Positions 15,889 to 22,789 of a stretch of DNA of 50,208 bases are shown here, piece after piece; positions within the stretch are counted from its first letter, which is position 1; each line of letters begins with the position of its first letter. The stretch covers positions 1-50,208 of the forward strand of contig CANPMS010000011.1 of the NCBI GenBank assembly GCA_947575275.1. The letters are read 5' to 3'. Position numbers and translations under genes: made by a program. This DNA comes from an uncultured Clostridium sp. (GTDB taxonomy: Bacteria; Bacillota; Clostridia; Lachnospirales; Lachnospiraceae). The notes beneath the pieces are model-generated. The model was given only the letters and a program-made list of their open reading frames with translations. It had not been told where the DNA came from and did no database searches.

Positions 15889-16383
15889 TTACTGGTATTT
15901 GGCAAGAATATCCGGTATGTCATCCGGGACAAGCCGCCCGTAAACCTCATCGTTAATCATCATAACGGGGGCAAGCCCGCAGGCTCCTACGCAGCGGCAG
16001 GAATCCAGGGAGAATTTTCCGTCCGGGGTACATTGACCGTTTGTAATGCCAAGCAGCTCTTCCAATTTGCTGAAAATCTCACCTGAGCCTTTGACGTAGC
16101 AGGCGGTTCCCAGACATACGGAAATCTGATACTTGCCCTTCGGTTGAAGTGCAAACTGAGCATAGAATGTGGCAACACCATAAATTTTTTCAAGCGGGAT
16201 ACCCGTTTCGTCGGAAATCATGGTCTGAACCTCAATAGGGAGATAGCCGTAAATCTCCTGCGCCTGCTGCATAATTGGCATCAGGGCGCCTTTTGTGTCC
16301 TTTAATTCGGTGATAACCTTTTTCAGAGCGGCTTCCTGCTCCGGGGTACCACCGAAGGGCACACCTTCTTTTTTGCAAGCCAT
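15889..16383 (-). CDS. hydC: NuoE-like [2Fe-2S] subunit of bifurcating hydrogenase
   Basis: A 164-residue NuoE/HymA-type protein, full length for the family. The N-terminal helical part (ALMPIMQQAQEIYGYLPIE) is followed by the thioredoxin-like [2Fe-2S] domain with SVCLGTACYVKGS and SCRCVGACGLAPV. It links the NuoF-like subunit to the hydrogenase core. It is the first gene of the minus operon, and GAAGGAGG precedes its ATG. Confidence 0.93.
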   Translation of the reverse strand: MACKKEGVPFGGTPEQEAALKKVITELKDTKGALMPIMQQAQEIYGYLPIEVQTMISDETGIPLEKIYGVATFYAQFALQPKGKYQISVCLGTACYVKGSGEIFSKLEELLGITNGQCTPDGKFSLDSCRCVGACGLAPVMMINDEVYGRLVPDDIPDILAKYQ

Positions 16384-16473
16384 GTTTCATCCTCCTTCTA
16401 AATATACTATGTAGTAAAATATAACTAACATTTTAACATAAAGAACAGAAAAAATCTACAAATTTTGCATACT

Positions 16474-16491
16474 TAGTTAAAAATATAACAT
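16474..16491. promoter_or_regulatory. Candidate Rex-type (NADH/NAD+ redox) operator
   Basis: The palindrome-like TTAGTTAAAAATATAACAT region contains GTTAA-N4-ATAACA and agrees with 11 of the 14 fixed positions of TTGTTAA-N4-TTAACAA. It lies between the divergent hydrogenase and sensor operons. A Rex site would fit control of an NADH-linked hydrogenase, but A+T-rich sequence makes chance matches likely. Confidence 0.3.
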
Positions 16492-16500
16492 GAAATATTA

Positions 16501-16529
16501 TTGATAATTCACATAAAGAATGGTATTCT
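16501..16529 (+). promoter_or_regulatory. Promoter of the H2-sensor (DRTGG) operon
   Basis: TTGATA (16501-16506), a 17-base spacer and TATTCT (16524-16529) give a good sigma-A promoter, with initiation near 16536 and a leader of about 40 bases before the first gene. Confidence 0.65.
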
Positions 16530-16577
16530 TACTAGAGAAAATTATACGGATTATTACAAAACAGGAGGAAATTGGTT

Positions 16578-16925
16578 ATGACAGCAAGAGATGTTCAGAG
16601 GGTGCTGGGAGCAAGAGTACTGGTGGGGGAGGAGCTTTTGGAGCGGGAAGTGCGCAGCGCCTGCGGTTCTGATATGATGAGTGACGTGCTTGCGTTTTCC
16701 AAGGATCACTCCGTACTTCTGACCGGCCTTTGCAATCCGCAGGTAATCCGAACTGCTGAAATGCTGGATATAGTTTGTCTGATTTTTGTCAGGGGTAAAA
16801 AGCCGGATCAGACAATACTTGATATGGCCAGAGAGCGTGATTTGATTGTGATGGAGACCGGTCACCGTATGTTTTCCTCCTGTGGAATGCTGTACAGCGC
16901 AGGACTGGATGGAGGCGCCGTATAA
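16578..16925 (+). CDS. DRTGG-domain protein (first copy)
   Basis: A 115-residue soluble protein that appears to be a lone DRTGG-like domain. Related domains occur in CBS-domain proteins and phosphotransacetylases and are presumed ligand-binding. The start at ATG 16578 is chosen because AGGAGG lies nine bases upstream; a TTG six bases earlier is possible. The second half (LIFVRGKKPDQTILDMARER) resembles the second DRTGG protein at 18814. Its stop overlaps the next start as TAATG. It belongs to the conserved clostridial block linked to bifurcating hydrogenases. Confidence 0.75.
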   Translation: MTARDVQRVLGARVLVGEELLEREVRSACGSDMMSDVLAFSKDHSVLLTGLCNPQVIRTAEMLDIVCLIFVRGKKPDQTILDMARERDLIVMETGHRMFSSCGMLYSAGLDGGAV

Positions 16926-17350
16926 TGGAAGATAGAATTGTTTTGAATTATTATATTTCTCCTGACGACTTTACACGTGCGGGTGAGGCCAGCAGCGATG
17001 TGAAGGGAAAGTTAAAGCAGATGGGGGTAAGCCCGGAAGCAATCCGGAAGGTGGCGATTGCCATGTATGAAGGCGAGATTAATATGGTGATTCATGCCAA
17101 AGGCGGGGAGATTACAGTGGAGATTACACAGGAAAGGATTAAAATGACTCTTGCTGACGCGGGACCGGGGATTCCAGATATTAATCTGGCGATGAAGGCA
17201 GGGTATTCCACTGCCCCTGACGAGGTGAGAAATCTTGGATTTGGCGCCGGTATGGGGTTGCCCAACATGAAGAAATATACAGATAGCATGGACATAGAAA
17301 CAACGCTGGGCATAGGGACTACGATTACCATGGAGGTGATGCTCCGGTAG
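16925..17350 (+). CDS. Anti-sigma-factor-like GHKL ATPase (RsbW/SpoIIAB type)
   Basis: A 141-residue protein with Bergerat motifs: N-box region AMYEGEINMVIHA, G1 DAGPGI and G2 GAGMGLPNM. Known members are Ser kinases that bind sigma factors or phosphorylate STAS proteins. It lies between the DRTGG gene and the hydrogenase-like sensor, so a redox or H2 signal could control its activity. No STAS or sigma gene is nearby, so the partner is unknown. The start overlaps the previous stop. Confidence 0.85.
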   Translation: MEDRIVLNYYISPDDFTRAGEASSDVKGKLKQMGVSPEAIRKVAIAMYEGEINMVIHAKGGEITVEITQERIKMTLADAGPGIPDINLAMKAGYSTAPDEVRNLGFGAGMGLPNMKKYTDSMDIETTLGIGTTITMEVMLR

Positions 17351-17394
17351 AGTATAAATGCTGCTGCCCCAACAGACAGGAGGCTTGAGGAAGT

Positions 17395-18798
17395 ATGGAC
17401 AAATTTTATCATTCCGTCCAGCTGGAGGAGGATTTATGCAAGGGCTGTATCAACTGCATTAAGCGCTGTCCTACCCAGGCAATTCGAGTGAGAGACGGGA
17501 AAGCGCGGATTAACAGCAAGTTTTGTATTGACTGCGGAGAGTGTATCCGCGTCTGCGCGTATCACGCCAAGCGTGCCACTTACGATAAGCTGGATGTGGT
17601 GAAACAGTACCGATACACAGTGGCGCTGCCGGCTCCCTCTCTGTACAGCCAGTTCAATAATCTGGATGATGTAAATATTGTGCTGAACGCGCTGCGTTTA
17701 ATGGGATTTGATGATGTATTTGAGGTGAGTGCAGCGGCGGAGCTGGTCAGCGAGGCAACGAGAGAATATTTAACCTGCAACGAGATTGACCTTCCGGTTA
17801 TCAGTACGGCATGCCCGTCGGTGGTGCGCCTGATCCGGGCAAGGTTCCCCAATCTGATTCCTCACCTGCTCCCGTTCAAGCCCCCGGTGGAGGTGGCGGC
17901 AGAGCTTGCGGTGCGGGCGGCAATAAAAAAGACCAGTCTTCCCAGGGAGGATATTGGAATTTGCTTTATTTCTCCATGCCCGTCCAAGGTGACCTATGTG
18001 AAGGCGCCGCTGGGTACGGATAAGAGTCAGGTGGATCATGTGCTTGCCATCAAGGATCTGTATCCTCAGCTTCTTTCCTATATGAAAGCAGTTCCCGATG
18101 ACCCGGCGGAGCTTAGCGCCTCCGGGAAAATTGGAATCAGCTGGGGGAGAAGAGGCGGTGAGGCGGGCGGACTGTTCACGGAAAACTATCTGGCGGCGGA
18201 TGGGATTGAAAATGTGATTCGTGTTCTGGAGGATTTGGAAGACCAGAAGTTCTCCAACTTAAAATTCGTGGAGCTGAATGCCTGCAACGGCGGCTGTGTA
18301 GGCGGCGTGCTGACAGTGGAAAATCCTTATGTGGCGGAGGTAAAGCTAAAGCAGTTAAGAAAGTATATGCCGGTGGCGCGAAGTCATATGGATATGGCGG
18401 AGCATGTGGAAGAAATTGTACCCTGGACCTCCAAAGTACAGTTTGAGCCGGTGTACAGCCTGGGTGGAAATATGATGGAGAGTTTTACAAGGCTTGGACA
18501 GGTGGAGCGCCTGTGCCGTAAACTGCCCGGTCTGGATTGCGGTTCCTGCGGCGCCCCCACCTGTAAAGCGCTGGCAGAGGATATTGTGCGCGGGCAGGCC
18601 AGTGAAAAGGACTGTGTTTACTATTTGCGGGAGAATCTGCACCGTCTTTCAAAGGAGGTCTGTGGGCTGGTGGATGACATACACGCCGGGAACCCAGGGG
18701 ATCAGGAAGCTTTGCAGATTTTAAAGGATTATATTCAGCGGATTTCTGATGAGATGCTTTTGCCGGATAACAAAGATAAAGACAGGGAGCAGATGTAG
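17395..18798 (+). CDS. Sensory [FeFe]-hydrogenase-like protein, group D type
   Basis: A 467-residue protein. Two 4Fe-4S motifs (CKGCINCIKRC and CIDCGECIRVC) precede an H-domain with L1 STACPSV, L2 SPCPSKVTY and L3 LNACNGGCVGG. A further cluster motif, LDCGSCGAPTC, lies near residue 380, with a helical C-terminus. The L1 proton-relay cysteine is Ala, and the L2 residues after PC differ from the PCxxKKxE pattern. These are hallmarks of the putative sensory group D (HydS) enzymes, which bind H2 or redox ligands with little turnover. It is encoded divergently from hydABC together with an anti-sigma-like ATPase, which suggests it reports H2 or redox state to gene control. Confidence 0.88.
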   Translation: MDKFYHSVQLEEDLCKGCINCIKRCPTQAIRVRDGKARINSKFCIDCGECIRVCAYHAKRATYDKLDVVKQYRYTVALPAPSLYSQFNNLDDVNIVLNALRLMGFDDVFEVSAAAELVSEATREYLTCNEIDLPVISTACPSVVRLIRARFPNLIPHLLPFKPPVEVAAELAVRAAIKKTSLPREDIGICFISPCPSKVTYVKAPLGTDKSQVDHVLAIKDLYPQLLSYMKAVPDDPAELSASGKIGISWGRRGGEAGGLFTENYLAADGIENVIRVLEDLEDQKFSNLKFVELNACNGGCVGGVLTVENPYVAEVKLKQLRKYMPVARSHMDMAEHVEEIVPWTSKVQFEPVYSLGGNMMESFTRLGQVERLCRKLPGLDCGSCGAPTCKALAEDIVRGQASEKDCVYYLRENLHRLSKEVCGLVDDIHAGNPGDQEALQILKDYIQRISDEMLLPDNKDKDREQM

Positions 18799-18813
18799 AC
18801 GGGAGGGAAACGG

Positions 18814-19149
18814 ATGAATGTACAGCAGCTCTTAAACAGTGGTAAATTTCAGGTGGTACATAAAGGCGGCGGAACACAGCGGGAGATTACCACACCGTTT
18901 TGCTGTGATCTTCTGAGTGTTGCTATGGGGAGAGCGCCGTCGGGCTGTGCCTGGGTGACCGTGATGGGAAATATGAATACGTTGGCGGTCGCCACACTGA
19001 CAGATGCCGCCTGTATTATTATGGCGGAGGGTGCGGAGCTTGACGAGGCGGCACTTAAGAAAGCCCGGGAGCAAGATATTACAGTGCTGGGAAGCCGGAT
19101 GCCGGTTTTTGATACGGCGCTGGAAATTTACAGGCAGATGAAAGGGTAA
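18814..19149 (+). CDS. DRTGG-domain protein (second copy)
   Basis: A 111-residue soluble protein of the same DRTGG-like type as the first copy; both have the motif order CDLLS / ALxxL or similar and a LDEAALKKAREQDITVLGSR C-terminus (EQDITVLG here, ERDLIVME in copy one). GGAGGG precedes the start. It lies 15 bases after the sensor gene and 4 bases before the PHP gene. The ligand is unknown. Confidence 0.75.
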   Translation: MNVQQLLNSGKFQVVHKGGGTQREITTPFCCDLLSVAMGRAPSGCAWVTVMGNMNTLAVATLTDAACIIMAEGAELDEAALKKAREQDITVLGSRMPVFDTALEIYRQMKG

Positions 19150-19153
19150 AAGC

Positions 19154-19885
19154 ATGGTAGAGCTGACCTATGACCTTCATATCCATTCCTGCCTTTCCCC
19201 ATGTGGAGCCGATGATATGACGCCGGGCAATATTGTGGGAATGGCGGCGATTAAGGGGCTTGATGTGATTGCAGTTACAGACCATAATTCCTGCAAAAAC
19301 TGTCCGGCTGTGATGAAGCGGGCAGAACAGTTTGGGATACTGGCTTTGCCGGGGATGGAAATCAACACTTCTGAGGAAGTCCATGCAGTCTGCCTGTTTC
19401 CAGAGCTTTCCCAGGCAATGGAGTTTGATGTATATGTGTATGAGAAGCTAATCAAATTTCCCAACAATGAGGCGGTTTTCGGCAAACAGCAGATCTGTGA
19501 TGAGCAGGACAACTGCATTGGCACAGAGCCGAATCTTCTGATTAACATCACTGATATTTCTTTTGAGGGGTTATGGGAACTGGTGAAGTCATTTGGAGGA
19601 GTTATGTTTCCGGCCCATGTGGAGAAATCAGCCAACAGTCTTATTGCAAATCTGGGATTTGTGCCTCCCGACAGTAAATTTAAGACGGCAGAGCTTAAGG
19701 ATTTAAAGAGGCTTCATGAAATCCGCAGGGCGAATCCCCTGCTGGAGAGCTGCCGGATTATTACCAATTCAGATGCCCATTACCTGGAGCAGATTCATGA
19801 GCCGGAATTTACCATATCTGTACATGAAAAGTCAGCCTGGGCAGTTATCGAATATTTAAGCGGCAATCGCTTCCATCGCAGCTAA
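19154..19885 (+). CDS. PHP-domain metal-dependent phosphoesterase
   Basis: A 243-residue PHP protein. Metal-binding motifs are DLHIHS near the N-terminus, TDHNSCKN, GMEINTSEEVHAV, FPAHVEKSAN and ITNSDAHYLEQI. Family members hydrolyse phosphoesters such as histidinol phosphate, nucleotides or oligoribonucleotides; this one is of the stand-alone YciV/TrpH-like kind. It ends the five-gene sensor operon. Its substrate in H2 signalling is unknown; a nucleotide second messenger is only a guess. Confidence 0.85.
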   Translation: MVELTYDLHIHSCLSPCGADDMTPGNIVGMAAIKGLDVIAVTDHNSCKNCPAVMKRAEQFGILALPGMEINTSEEVHAVCLFPELSQAMEFDVYVYEKLIKFPNNEAVFGKQQICDEQDNCIGTEPNLLINITDISFEGLWELVKSFGGVMFPAHVEKSANSLIANLGFVPPDSKFKTAELKDLKRLHEIRRANPLLESCRIITNSDAHYLEQIHEPEFTISVHEKSAWAVIEYLSGNRFHRS

Positions 19886-19903
19886 GAATCCCTCTGAGTT
19901 CCA

Positions 19904-19931
19904 TTGCTATTCTGCTATCTTATGATATAAT
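19904..19931 (+). promoter_or_regulatory. Promoter of the polysaccharide deacetylase gene
   Basis: TTGCTA, a 16-base spacer and a consensus TATAAT (19926-19931), about 40 bases before the start codon. Confidence 0.6.
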
Positions 19932-19972
19932 AAGAAAGTAGGCTGATGTGCACACAGGAAAGGGGTTTATAC

Positions 19973-20815
19973 ATGAAAAGAAGTATCAGGCTAACGATTG
20001 CAGCGGCGCTTACAGCAGCACTGTTTGCTGTTCAGATGACATATGCGGCACAGCCAAGAGTATCGGCGAGCGCTCCGGTGATTCTTGCGGGACAGGAGAT
20101 GATGGAAGAGGGGGCTCCTGATACGGTGCAGCAGGTGGCAGAAGAAGAATATCAGTCACAGCAGCAGGAGCCTGAACAGGAATACCAGTCTGGGACACGC
20201 TATATTGATCCCAACAAGCCAATGGCAGCATTGACCTTTGACGATGGTCCCTGGCCTGCGGTAGGTAACCGGATCATGGATTGCCTGGCACAGTACGGGG
20301 GCAAGGCGACATTTTTTTTGGTAGGTGACCGGGTGGCAACCTATAAAAGTGAGGTGCAGCGGATGGTAAGTGAGGGTCATGAGGTGGCCAACCACTCTAT
20401 GAACCACAAGTATTTCCATAAGCTGAGTGCATCAGAGATTCAGGAGCAGGTGGTAAAATGTAATGACGCTATTGAAGAGGCATGCGGTGTGCGCCCGCAA
20501 ATTCTGCGGCTGCCGGGTGGAAACCGCAATCCCACCGTGCTTGCCAATACGCATATGCCGATGATTCAGTGGAATATTGATACTTTAGACTGGAAGACAA
20601 AAAATGCAGATCAGACTGTGGAGGCAGTACTGAGCCGTATTCAAGACGGTGATATTGTGCTGATGCACGAGTTGTACAGCCAGAGCGGTGACGCGGCGTT
20701 GAGAATTATCGAGGAGCTTCACAATCGTGGGTTTCAGATGGTGACGGTCAGTGAGATGGCTGAGGCTAAGGGTTATACAATGCAGCCTGGCCAACTGTAC
20801 TCTTCATTCAAATAA
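19973..20815 (+). CDS. Secreted polysaccharide deacetylase (NodB/PdaA-like)
   Basis: A 280-residue exported enzyme. An N-terminal signal sequence (ending near TYAAQ) is followed by a low-complexity Gln/Glu-rich linker to about residue 75 and then a NodB domain. The domain has motif 1 LTFDDGPWP, motif 2 HEVANHSMNH (metal HxxxH), motif 3 RLPGGN and a C-terminal LMHELY. It should deacetylate N-acetyl sugars in peptidoglycan or another wall polymer. The start at 19973 is chosen for the AGGAAAGGGG site upstream. No obvious co-transcribed partner. Confidence 0.9.
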   Translation: MKRSIRLTIAAALTAALFAVQMTYAAQPRVSASAPVILAGQEMMEEGAPDTVQQVAEEEYQSQQQEPEQEYQSGTRYIDPNKPMAALTFDDGPWPAVGNRIMDCLAQYGGKATFFLVGDRVATYKSEVQRMVSEGHEVANHSMNHKYFHKLSASEIQEQVVKCNDAIEEACGVRPQILRLPGGNRNPTVLANTHMPMIQWNIDTLDWKTKNADQTVEAVLSRIQDGDIVLMHELYSQSGDAALRIIEELHNRGFQMVTVSEMAEAKGYTMQPGQLYSSFK

Positions 20816-20962
20816 GGACACAGACAGAATCAGGCATGGTTGGGCTGCCCTCCTTAAGGAAGGCGGTCCAAAGTGTTTTTTACGAAACACAATCCTCACT
20901 TCCGGTCACTGCCGAACTGTTGCCCCCTGCCAGGAATATTGAGGAAAAACAGCATATTGTAA

Positions 20963-20991
20963 TTGCCTGCCAGGGAAATGTGTGCTATACT
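20963..20991 (+). promoter_or_regulatory. Promoter of the type I toxin mRNA
   Basis: TTGCCT (20963-20968), a 17-base spacer ending in TGTGC, and TATACT (20986-20991). Initiation near 20998 would give a leader of about 90 bases. In that leader GGAGGG and CCCTCC (about 21045-21065) can pair, and the same CCCTCC could instead mask the GGAGGG ribosome binding site. Confidence 0.7.
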
Positions 20992-21090
20992 CCATTCATG
21001 GGAAACCATAGAGGCAAAGGCGGCTTTACCCCTCTTGTATTTTGCGGAGGGTATAACAGCCCTCCAGACAAAAGAAAGGAGGGCGATACA

Positions 21091-21180
21091 ATGATTACAT
21101 ATCAGGACTTCCTTTTGTTCTGTACGTTTGTTGTTGCCCTTATCAGTCTGCTTTATCAGATTTTTAAGGGAAAGAAATAG
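21091..21180 (+). CDS. Holin-like small membrane toxin of a type I toxin-antitoxin pair
   Basis: A 29-residue peptide, MITYQDFLLFCTFVVALISL followed by LYQIFKGKK: one hydrophobic helix with a basic tail. This matches the putative holin-like toxin family (TxpA/BsrG-like) of Firmicutes. AGGAGGG precedes the start at normal distance. A longer in-frame ORF upstream (from 20836) has no site and is not believed. Family knowledge: such peptides insert into the membrane and are silenced by an antisense RNA, which is predicted here on the opposite strand. Confidence 0.85.
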   Translation: MITYQDFLLFCTFVVALISLLYQIFKGKK

Positions 21181-21275
21181 CCGCCACTACTACCGATAGT
21201 GACGGCTGACCTCATAAGAGGTTAAGTCTGTTTCTGTCAGAGGGTTAGAGCCGCTTCTATGGCTTTCCCTTTTCT
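21175..21275 (-). ncRNA. Predicted antisense antitoxin RNA
   Basis: A minus-strand promoter at 21282-21310 would start an RNA near 21275 that ends at the hairpin 21179-21207. It would overlap the 3' end of the toxin mRNA by base complementarity, with about 100 bases in total. This is the convergent layout of txpA/ratA-type systems. It contains an inner AGCC..GGCT hairpin (about 21246-21263). Confidence 0.65.
21179..21207. terminator. Shared terminator hairpin of toxin mRNA and antisense RNA
   Basis: AGCCGCCACTA (21179-21189) pairs with TAGTGACGGCT (21197-21207) with one mismatch. On the minus strand ATTTCTTT follows the stem, so it suits the antisense RNA best. The toxin stop codon lies at its 5' edge. 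Confidence 0.7.
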
Positions 21276-21281
21276 GTCTTT

Positions 21282-21310
21282 AGTATAGCATAATTGGCAG
21301 CGGGACGCAA
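21282..21310 (-). promoter_or_regulatory. Promoter of the antisense antitoxin RNA
   Basis: On the minus strand TTGCGT, a 17-base spacer ending in TGC, and TATACT. The architecture is nearly identical to the toxin promoter. From 21311 to the next gene at 21623 I see only an 8-bp hairpin (TCCAGTGA 21361-21368 / TCACTGGA 21384-21391) and A+T-rich DNA. Confidence 0.7.
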
Positions 21311-21622
21311 GAGCCAAACACACGTTTATTGTAATGTGATTGCAGAAGCTGTCCGCCTGCTCCAGTGACGCATAGTACTGTTTTCACTGGAACATTGGGT
21401 GCAGACTCCGTGCGAGGTGATATATTTTGTAATTTATTTTAATTCTTTTTCATGTTTTATTTCCCGGGATTTTGTATCATCAGCTAAAAAATATTGTCAA
21501 AATTTGGAGAATATTAAACTGTGTAAATATAAATAGCACACAAAGTATTATCTAAATCAACAGGATAAGATATTATAAAAGCATGAGTAAACAATAATTT
21601 GTATGGATTGGGGAGAGGAATC

Positions 21623-21964
21623 ATGAGCTTAGACTATAAGGCAATAGGAACGCGGGTTAGGCGAAAAAGGCTTGATAAGAATCTTTCACAATTTGAGCTG
21701 GCCAATGAAATAGGTGTATCTAATCCTCATATCAGTAACATTGAGCGTGGAAAAACAAAAGTAAGTTTGCCTACTCTAATAGATATTGCAAACGCACTGG
21801 AAACGTCGTTAGATGAATTGGTATGTGACAATGTGAATGAATCAAGAAATGTTTTTATCAGGGAAATTGCTGATGAAATAGAACGCTGTAATGCAGAGGA
21901 AGTAAAAATCGTAACTGATGTTGTAAAGGCTCTTACAGAAAGCTTGAAAATAAAAAGAAAGTAA
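21623..21964 (+). CDS. XRE-family transcriptional regulator
   Basis: A 113-residue DNA-binding protein. The N-terminal helix-turn-helix is textbook: IGTRVRRKRLDKNLSQFELA, then NPHISNIERGK and LPTLIDIANALETSLDELV. The C-terminal 45 residues are charged and helical, possibly a dimerisation arm. The start at 21623 follows GGGGAGAGG. It is the first gene before agrA, 45 bases upstream, and may regulate the agr locus or itself. Confidence 0.88.
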   Translation: MSLDYKAIGTRVRRKRLDKNLSQFELANEIGVSNPHISNIERGKTKVSLPTLIDIANALETSLDELVCDNVNESRNVFIREIADEIERCNAEEVKIVTDVVKALTESLKIKRK

Positions 21965-22009
21965 AGTAAATTATAATTAAACAATTTACACATGGGAGGC
22001 AGTTGTGTC

Positions 22010-22789
22010 ATGTATGATATTGCTATATGTGATGATTCCGTAATTGACAGGACTCATATGAAGGAACAGATTCAAAATCTTGCACAAGGCATGAATCCGG
22101 TCAGGATTCATGAGTATGATTCAGGGCAGGAGCTGCTTCAGGCAATCAATGAGATTCATTTTTCATTGGTTTTTCTGGACGTACAAATGGCTGGTATGGA
22201 CGGTGCAGAAACAGCAAGGCGGATTCGTCAGATCGATAATAATTTAGTCTTGGTGTTCTGTACAGGAAAAGTAGAGCCATCCCCGGAAAGCTTTGTAGTG
22301 CAGCCTTATCGGTATATTAAGAAAAATATGGCGAATGCGGACAAGAGCAGATATATTAAGGAGGCTTTAAAGCGGATGGTTGAGGTGGAGAGCACACCGA
22401 TCCTCACCGCAAAGCATGATGGGCGAAGACTTCTCTTAAAGCCGGATGATATTGTATATATTGAAAAATACCTTAAGACAACACGGGTTCATTTGTCCAG
22501 TATGGCAAAGGAAAAGTATGGAATTCGCGGCAATGAAACAGAAGTCAGAATATCGGACAAGCTGGAGAATCTGTATGAGATTTTAAAACCGTACGGATTT
22601 GGGTATCCCCATAGCAGTTATATTATTAATTTTAAGTATCTTATGTTTTGTACAAACACCGATTTAAAATTGGATATTTACAAGGATTTGTCTTTTAAAA
22701 TCACTCGAAGTAAAGCGCCGGAGTTTAATATGTTAAAATCAGCTTTTATGAATGGGAAGTATACAAGCAGAAGGGATCCTGAAAAATGA
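22010..22789 (+). CDS. agrA: LytTR response regulator of the Agr system
   Basis: A 259-residue AgrA-like regulator. The receiver domain has acidic pair DD (IAICDDS), the phospho-acceptor Asp in FLDVQMAGMDG and a KK near the conserved lysine position. From about residue 135 a LytTR DNA-binding domain follows (LLKPDDIVYIEKYLKTTRVHL). The start at 22010 is preferred because GGGAGG lies ten bases upstream; an ATG 18 bases earlier overlaps that site. It should bind direct repeats upstream of agr-controlled promoters once phosphorylated by AgrC. Its end overlaps the agrC start as ATGA. Confidence 0.9.
   Translation: MYDIAICDDSVIDRTHMKEQIQNLAQGMNPVRIHEYDSGQELLQAINEIHFSLVFLDVQMAGMDGAETARRIRQIDNNLVLVFCTGKVEPSPESFVVQPYRYIKKNMANADKSRYIKEALKRMVEVESTPILTAKHDGRRLLLKPDDIVYIEKYLKTTRVHLSSMAKEKYGIRGNETEVRISDKLENLYEILKPYGFGYPHSSYIINFKYLMFCTNTDLKLDIYKDLSFKITRSKAPEFNMLKSAFMNGKYTSRRDPEK

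Noticed and set aside
16400..16460. A clear sigma-A promoter for the minus hydrogenase operon
   Set aside because: Several A+T-rich -10-like hexamers exist (for example an extended TGTTAAAAT) but none has a convincing -35 at the right distance.
20836..21090. N-terminal extension of the holin-like toxin to a 114-residue protein
   Set aside because: The extension crosses the toxin promoter and lacks a ribosome binding site, whereas the 29-residue form has one and matches the toxin family.
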